Under the pieces are notes generated by a model, which ran no database searches, was not told the DNA's origin, and worked only from the letters and a program-made list of their open reading frames with translations. The position numbers were made by a program, and so were the translations under genes. Shown piece by piece: positions 59,674 to 64,000 of a stretch of DNA of 64,000 bases (the first letter of the stretch is position 1; each line of letters starts with the position of its first letter). Origin of the DNA: Kosmotogaceae bacterium UBA1373 (GTDB taxonomy: Bacteria > Thermotogota > Thermotogae > Petrotogales > Kosmotogaceae); the NCBI GenBank assembly GCA_002305955.1, contig DBRH01000012.1, positions 178,118 through 242,117 on the forward strand, in the 5' to 3' direction.

Positions 59674-60588
59674 TTGAGGCGCATTCTCAAGAAAGGAATA
59701 GAGCACAAGAAGGCCCGGTGGGGATGGTTTTTTGTGTTACCGTCGATGGCCTTCTTCGCAGTTTTTTCCTTTTATCCGATAGTGAACGCCCTGTATACGA
59801 GTCTTTTCAGAAAAAGGCTGCTTTCGCTGCGGCCCCCTACTTTCATTGGACTGGAGAATTACGAATATCTACTCAAATCTCCCGATTTCTGGAACTCGAT
59901 CAAGGCAACCTTCATCTTCACACTTGGAACTTTTATACCCATACTGGTCTTCAGCCTTCTGCTTGCGGCCTTCATAATGTCCAGGAAGAGATTCCAGAAG
60001 TTCTTCCAGATGGCTTTCTATTCACCGGCCGTCCTTTCCTCCGTTGTTGCCGCGGCGATATGGTTGCTGATATTGGATCCTAGAGGGCTGGCCAACATGG
60101 GCGCTAATTTTCTACTGGGAACTAAGGGCGTCGATTATAAATGGCTGGCATCGGCTAACATGGTGAGGTTTTCGACGATACTGGTTTACTTCTGGAAGTA
60201 TATAGGTTATTTCACAATAATATACATCACGGGATTGGCGAGTATCCCGCAGAGTCTGCACGAAGCGGCAAAGATAGACGGCGCAAGCGGGTGGAAGGAC
60301 TTCTGGCATATAACGATACCTCTTTTAAAACCTACAACAGTTCTGGTTTCGATAATGTCTATGTTGCAGTGCCTGAAGACTTTCAGTACCCAGTACCTGT
60401 TCACGCAGTCGGGGGCTCCGCTGGAGCCGATAAACGTTATCACTCTCAATATCTACAACACGGCGATCAGAGATCACAACATCGGAAGAGCCAGCGCGAT
60501 GAGTATCATTCTCTTTATCATAATGCTTTTCTTCACCTGGCTTCAATTCAAAGCCAGCAGGTCGGGTGGAGAAGTAGATTATATGTGA
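59674..60588 (+). CDS. Sugar ABC transporter permease (MalF-like)
   Basis: 304 residues, six membrane segments. The EAA loop that contacts the ATPase reads LHEAAKIDGASGWKDFWHITIPLL. TTG 59674 is 11 nt after AAAGGAG; GTG 59662 overlaps that site. It pairs with the next gene to form the membrane channel. No ATPase gene is in this locus, so a shared MsmK-type ATPase encoded elsewhere is inferred. Confidence 0.92.
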   Translation: MRRILKKGIEHKKARWGWFFVLPSMAFFAVFSFYPIVNALYTSLFRKRLLSLRPPTFIGLENYEYLLKSPDFWNSIKATFIFTLGTFIPILVFSLLLAAFIMSRKRFQKFFQMAFYSPAVLSSVVAAAIWLLILDPRGLANMGANFLLGTKGVDYKWLASANMVRFSTILVYFWKYIGYFTIIYITGLASIPQSLHEAAKIDGASGWKDFWHITIPLLKPTTVLVSIMSMLQCLKTFSTQYLFTQSGAPLEPINVITLNIYNTAIRDHNIGRASAMSIILFIIMLFFTWLQFKASRSGGEVDYM

Positions 60589-60596
60589 GGTGGATT

Positions 60597-61448
60597 GTGA
60601 AGATAATTAAAGGACAATCTTTGCTTGTGGATGTAATAATTTGGGCCCTTCTCATAGCCACCGCACTGTTGATACTATCTCCCATAGTTTTCATGTTCAC
60701 CGCTTCGTTGATGCCCGCCAGGGATATAGTCAAGATGCCTTATCGCTGGATACCCGAAGAGCTGTACCTTGACAACTACGCACAAGCGATAAGAGGGAAC
60801 GACGGAAGCTACATATACCCCCGTAATATATTGAACTCCTTCATCGTGGCAGGTCTGGTGTCGGTCACGACCGTCTTGCTGTCGGCCCTCACCGGCTATG
60901 GACTGGCGAAGTTCCCATTCAAGGGAAGAAATCTCGTCTTTTTACTGATCATGGCGACAATGATGATACCCTTCGAGGCGATCATGATACCGCTTTATCT
61001 GGTGGCCACTTCGTTGAACATCCAGAATACCTACATAGGACTGATATTGCCGTTTTTGACCAATGCTTTCGGTATCTTCTTGATGAGGCAGTATCTCATA
61101 ACCTTCCCCGACGAGATACTGGATGCGGCGAGAATAGATGGATCGGGAGAACTGAGCATTTTCTGGAGGATAATACTGCCCAACAGCGCGCCGGCCGTGG
61201 CCACTCTCGCGATCCTAACCTTCAGGAGCCAGTGGGACAACTTGCTCTGGCCGCTGTTGATATCCCAGAGCGAGGAGATGAAGACGATACCTCTGTACAT
61301 AGTCAAGTTCGCCATGGAGAAACATACCAACGAGGGAGCCATGATGGCGGCGGCTTCAATCGCGAGTATCCCCATTCTGATACTCTTCATAACTCTTTCG
61401 AAGTACTTTGTGAGTGGCGCCTCTCTCTATTCGTCTAGAAAGGGTTAA
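60597..61448 (+). CDS. Sugar ABC transporter permease (MalG-like)
   Basis: 283 residues, six membrane segments, EAA loop ILDAARIDGSGELSIFWRIILP. GTG 60597 is 8 nt after the previous stop and follows GAGGTGG. An open frame continues upstream to 60291 inside the other permease and is rejected because it is out of family. Its 3' end overlaps the convergent propeller gene by 4 nt. Confidence 0.93.
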   Translation: MKIIKGQSLLVDVIIWALLIATALLILSPIVFMFTASLMPARDIVKMPYRWIPEELYLDNYAQAIRGNDGSYIYPRNILNSFIVAGLVSVTTVLLSALTGYGLAKFPFKGRNLVFLLIMATMMIPFEAIMIPLYLVATSLNIQNTYIGLILPFLTNAFGIFLMRQYLITFPDEILDAARIDGSGELSIFWRIILPNSAPAVATLAILTFRSQWDNLLWPLLISQSEEMKTIPLYIVKFAMEKHTNEGAMMAAASIASIPILILFITLSKYFVSGASLYSSRKG

Positions 61449-62392
61449 TCTATACCGTACACAGGTTTCACTATACCGAAGAAGGCGCCTTTCATACTGA
61501 AAAGTTCCTGGAAGGCGCCCATTTCGATAATAGACACCGAATCGCTGAACCTACAAAGGAGATAATCTTTACCGTCTTCCCAGTTTTTTGCAATTACCGC
61601 TTGAACCGGCGAAGCGTCGAAATCGAGCGATGTGATCGGTTTGAGATCGAGAACGTCGAAGAAAGATATCGTACTTTCCTGAGGCTCCACAACGGCGACG
61701 TATTTTTCGCTAACAGCAACATCGAGCGCGTAATTGGCAGTCAGTTTTCCCGTTACTCGAAGAAGCCCGTCGGAAAACTCGAGCACCAGTGCGCCTTCAC
61801 TTCCGGCGGCGACGAAGAACCTTTCGCCGGAAGCGACGATCGCACGTACAGTAATACCCGCTTCCACCCTGTCGATTCCCGAAGGAAAGAGTCGCTGAAT
61901 CTCTTCGAATCCTTCAGGGCCACGCTTGAAAAGGAAAAGTCCGTCAACTTCCGTTCCCGCGAGTATGGAGTTTTCGTGATAGGCTAGGGAGTTCACCCAG
62001 CCTTTGACCGGCAGGGTCTGAACCAGCTTGTAAAGGCGTGGGCCGTAGAATTTGTAGATTTTCAAGCCGTGTGTTCCGTCGGCCACAAAGACCTCGAGCG
62101 TCTTTGCGTTAACATCTATCGCCTCGCAGTGGAAAGTGTGCACATGTGTAACCGGTTTCAGGGATAACCTCGACACCAAGGCGAAGCCCCGATCTCTCAA
62201 CACATTGAAAACGAAGCCGCCAGACTCGACACCGCCGCTTGAAAGGGATGTGACAGGCACTATACTGATGCGCCATTCACCGTCCGTGTGATTCACATTG
62301 ACCAGGCCCTGAAAGCCAAGCCCGAAGAAATAATCCGTTGCCGATACAAAAATGGCGGTAATGAGAAAGACAGCCAGCAGAATTTTTCTCAT
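61445..62392 (-). CDS. Exported beta-propeller-like protein
   Basis: 315 residues. Signal peptide (MRKILLAVFLITAIFVSA), then about six repeats of a four-strand pattern (ALVSRLSLKPVTHVHTFHC, EVFVADGTHGLKIYKF, NSILAGTEVDGLFLFKR, RFFVAAGSEGALVLEFS, KYVAVVEPQESTISFFDV, DYLLCRFSDSVSIIEM). They resemble LVIVD/WD-type propeller blades. No catalytic motif is seen. It is likely periplasmic or surface-exposed, perhaps in protein contacts. Confidence 0.75.
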   Translation of the reverse strand: MRKILLAVFLITAIFVSATDYFFGLGFQGLVNVNHTDGEWRISIVPVTSLSSGGVESGGFVFNVLRDRGFALVSRLSLKPVTHVHTFHCEAIDVNAKTLEVFVADGTHGLKIYKFYGPRLYKLVQTLPVKGWVNSLAYHENSILAGTEVDGLFLFKRGPEGFEEIQRLFPSGIDRVEAGITVRAIVASGERFFVAAGSEGALVLEFSDGLLRVTGKLTANYALDVAVSEKYVAVVEPQESTISFFDVLDLKPITSLDFDASPVQAVIAKNWEDGKDYLLCRFSDSVSIIEMGAFQELFSMKGAFFGIVKPVYGID

Positions 62393-62423
62393 AGAACCAC
62401 CTCCGTCTATAGTCTATTACAAA

Positions 62424-62456
62424 ACCACTATCGAAGTATTCGCTTTCGAGAGTGGT
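62424..62456. promoter_or_regulatory. Inverted repeat in a divergent promoter region
   Basis: ACCACT-A-TCGAA and TTCGA-G-AGTGGT face each other across 9 bases, a 12-base arm with one mismatch. It lies between the propeller gene and the 62525 gene and could control either. No T-run follows, so it is not a terminator. Confidence 0.45.
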
Positions 62457-62501
62457 GGTCTCAACCTTACTCTGGTCGCTGAAACCTGACGACTTGAGAG
62501 A

Positions 62502-62507
62502 TATAAT
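62502..62507 (+). promoter_or_regulatory. Probable -10 element of the 62525 gene
   Basis: TATAAT 18 bases before the ATG. It would start the mRNA right at the ribosome site, leaving almost no leader. No good -35 is seen. Confidence 0.4.
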
Positions 62508-62524
62508 TGTATCGGGGTGATACA

Positions 62525-63013
62525 ATGAGCAAGAGAGAGTATCTCCGCAAACTTCTGGCCAATGGACGCGGGGCCGATGAGATAGCCGATCTTTTCGGTC
62601 TCACCACCGAAAAACTCCAGGCTTACCTGGGTGAGGAGGAACGATCCAGACTCGCATTATCGCAGGTGAAGTCTGACTTGAAAAGGCTCGAAGAATTTCC
62701 CTTGGATAGCCTTGAGAGCATTTTGCTTTTCTCTTTCAGAGTGATTCTCGAATCCATCGGTTTTCTCTTCGTAGACCTCGAGCGCGATCTCTACGATTCT
62801 TCGAACGATAGAACCTCAAGGTTGATAAAGCGTCTTCTTGACGGAGCCTATCTCCTTCTGGCCATAAACAGGCTTGAGTTAGTGGGCGCGGGCATTCCCG
62901 CTCTGCGCAAAGACACCAGATTTTCTAGAGCCTGCCAGAACAAAGCCTTTATTGCGGAAAAACTGCTAGATATAGCCGAGAGAATCGAGCGAGATCTTGG
63001 CGGAGACCTGTGA
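62525..63013 (+). CDS. Unrecognised helical protein with HTH-like N-terminus
   Basis: 162 residues, all helical. Residues about 10-40 (LLANGRGADEIADLFGLTTEKLQAYL) fit a helix-turn-helix, the rest is a helical bundle with DLERDLYDSS and LIKRLLDGAYLLLAINRLEL. I do not recognise the family. ATG 62525 follows GGGGTGA. It may be a small regulator, but without a homolog this stays open. Confidence 0.65.
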   Translation: MSKREYLRKLLANGRGADEIADLFGLTTEKLQAYLGEEERSRLALSQVKSDLKRLEEFPLDSLESILLFSFRVILESIGFLFVDLERDLYDSSNDRTSRLIKRLLDGAYLLLAINRLELVGAGIPALRKDTRFSRACQNKAFIAEKLLDIAERIERDLGGDL

Positions 63014-63054
63014 GTGTTGTGGGAGTTGTTCGAAAGCGGCAAAGATAAGTGTAG

Positions 63055-63060
63055 TATAAT
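63055..63060 (+). promoter_or_regulatory. Probable -10 element of the right-edge gene
   Basis: A perfect TATAAT 33 bases before the TTG start; no convincing -35 at the right spacing. Confidence 0.4.
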
Positions 63061-63093
63061 CAACCTGGATGATGATCGAAAAGAGGGACAGTC

Positions 63094-64000
63094 TTGTCTG
63101 ATTTAAAAGATCGCGGGTTAAAGGGGTTTCTTTCGGCGGTTGATGTTTTTGAAAAAGCCGATGAGAGTTTCGAGGGGAAAGGCTGGAGAGTGATAGCCGA
63201 AACTCAGTCTGCAGCAATTATAGCTTCCAGGGCTCCGTCCATTTTCTCGATTTTCGGCAAGTTGTTCGAGCCGAAATTCCTTTTTCTATACAGGGGACCA
63301 GGGGGCGATGTCCTTGCTTCTCAGTCGGAAAAGCTTGCCGATCTATCGCAGGCCGTTCTCGATGCAGCCCTGTTTCAGAAGGATTTCAACGATAGTTTCG
63401 TAGATCTTTACTCGCTTTTCAAAGAAGCGCCGGACATGTTCGAGAAGACCATCGGCCACTACGCTACGCACATCTCGCAGGGAGATAAGGATCTGTTTTC
63501 CGCTTTGAGAGAGCTGAAGATTCTCTACGAGAGAGTGAAGAAGAAGTTCAGCCAGTACGCCGTTAAGCTTTCTTTGAACAACCTGGTTACATCGATCTTC
63601 AAGCTGCGCTGTTCCTTCCTGCCATCGATCGAGGAAGATATGGTGGATTTTCTCGAGCAATTCCCGCCCGGACCGGAGGGAATGGAAAGCTTCATAGAAA
63701 ACCAGATCCTCCTGGCGGCAGGAGAACCGGAAGAAAGCGAAATAGCCGTCCAGCTTTCCAGAGTTGAAACGGTGATTCACGAACTGCAGAAGTACTCCTC
63801 GAGCTACCTACAGTGGTTCACTGTACCGGAAGGAGTCTTCGTATCGTATCTGGAGAAGGGAATGCAGAGGATTCCTTCGCTGGAGGCGTGGTTCGAGGGT
63901 GTAAAGGATGCAAGGACAAGGTACGGTCTTTTGCAAACTCACTGGGAACAATCGCGACATTGGTACTTTGAAAAGATAGGAGCCGGTTTGATAGCGTTGT
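63094..64000 (+). CDS. Unrecognised cytosolic protein, cut by the window end
   Basis: An open frame of 302 codons runs off the right edge. TTG 63094 follows AGAGGGA. The product is hydrophilic and mainly helical (SQSEKLADLSQAVLDAALF, FEKTIGHYATHISQGDKD, YERVKKKFSQYAVKLS), with no signal peptide or membrane segment in this part. I recognise no family. Position-specific base use matches its neighbours. Confidence 0.75.
   Translation, partial: MSDLKDRGLKGFLSAVDVFEKADESFEGKGWRVIAETQSAAIIASRAPSIFSIFGKLFEPKFLFLYRGPGGDVLASQSEKLADLSQAVLDAALFQKDFNDSFVDLYSLFKEAPDMFEKTIGHYATHISQGDKDLFSALRELKILYERVKKKFSQYAVKLSLNNLVTSIFKLRCSFLPSIEEDMVDFLEQFPPGPEGMESFIENQILLAAGEPEESEIAVQLSRVETVIHELQKYSSSYLQWFTVPEGVFVSYLEKGMQRIPSLEAWFEGVKDARTRYGLLQTHWEQSRHWYFEKIGAGLIAL

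Noticed and set aside
60291..60596. An extension of the second permease by about 100 codons
   Set aside because: It lies inside the first permease in another frame and is not membrane-like; GTG 60597 has a good site.

Overview
The window is a dense bacterial chromosome segment, about 61 protein genes plus three tRNAs in 64 kb, with no gene-free stretch over about 300 bases and no insertion sequence, CRISPR array, rRNA or prophage. It most likely comes from the Thermotogota. Supporting signs are three tandem M42 aminopeptidase genes (as in Thermotoga maritima), a long-form RecG, a TrmB with a long C-terminal extension, a NiaR-type 3H regulator, an Omp85/BamA protein without an evident LPS pathway, and a DRTGG/CBS/PHP/GHKL signalling set. 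The moderate GC content and the class II photolyase fit the mesophilic Mesotoga/Kosmotoga side better than Thermotoga, but this assignment is an inference without any database search.

Layout. 1-4.1 kb: fatty acid synthesis, with fabZ divergent from fabK-fabD-acpP-fabF. 4.1-24.6 kb: trmB on the minus strand, then a 13-gene plus-strand run from hpt. That run passes through a PilX-like small protein, degV, recG, rsmD, a Mut7-C RNase-like protein and a soluble GAF/PAS histidine kinase with a lone receiver. It ends in a polysaccharide locus: a 1577-residue multi-SLBB export protein, a CpsB-type phosphatase, a Wzc-type tyrosine kinase with an eight-tyrosine tail, a ZIP transporter and an O-antigen polymerase/ligase-like protein. 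24.6-31.2 kb: metG, gyrA, lexA, rpiB and a histone-deacetylase-like hydrolase, closed by a strong bidirectional terminator.

31.2-48.7 kb: 20 minus-strand genes with no gap larger than 8 nt, read from minC at the top to bamA at the bottom. In transcription order they are minC, three M42 peptidases, a degenerate AroB homolog, a SPOR-like membrane protein, a triple-HhH ComEA-like protein, queH, a small roadblock-like protein, an 8-oxoguanine glycosylase, trmFO, manA, a TPR membrane protein, thyX, then the DRTGG/CBS-GHKL/DRTGG/PHP/GHKL module and bamA. In other Thermotogota and Firmicutes that module usually sits beside electron-bifurcating hydrogenase genes, but none are present here.

48.8-64 kb: a tRNA-Glu/Val/Phe operon, niaR-niaP, a two-gene ThrE-type exporter, a DUF2089 regulator, a lone UroD-family methyltransferase homolog, an alpha/beta hydrolase, a DUF523-DUF1722 (YbgA) protein with a class II photolyase, a PrcB-domain protein, a sugar ABC importer (binding protein and two permeases, no ATPase), a beta-propeller protein and two unrecognised proteins, the last cut by the window end. 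Non-ATG starts are very common: by my start choices about 27 of 60, nearly all with a good Shine-Dalgarno. The points I find most worth a second look are the giant SLBB protein and its locus, the signalling module without hydrogenase, the metal-ligand-less AroB homolog, and a seven-codon mini-ORF that links the YbgA and photolyase genes by two ATGA overlaps.
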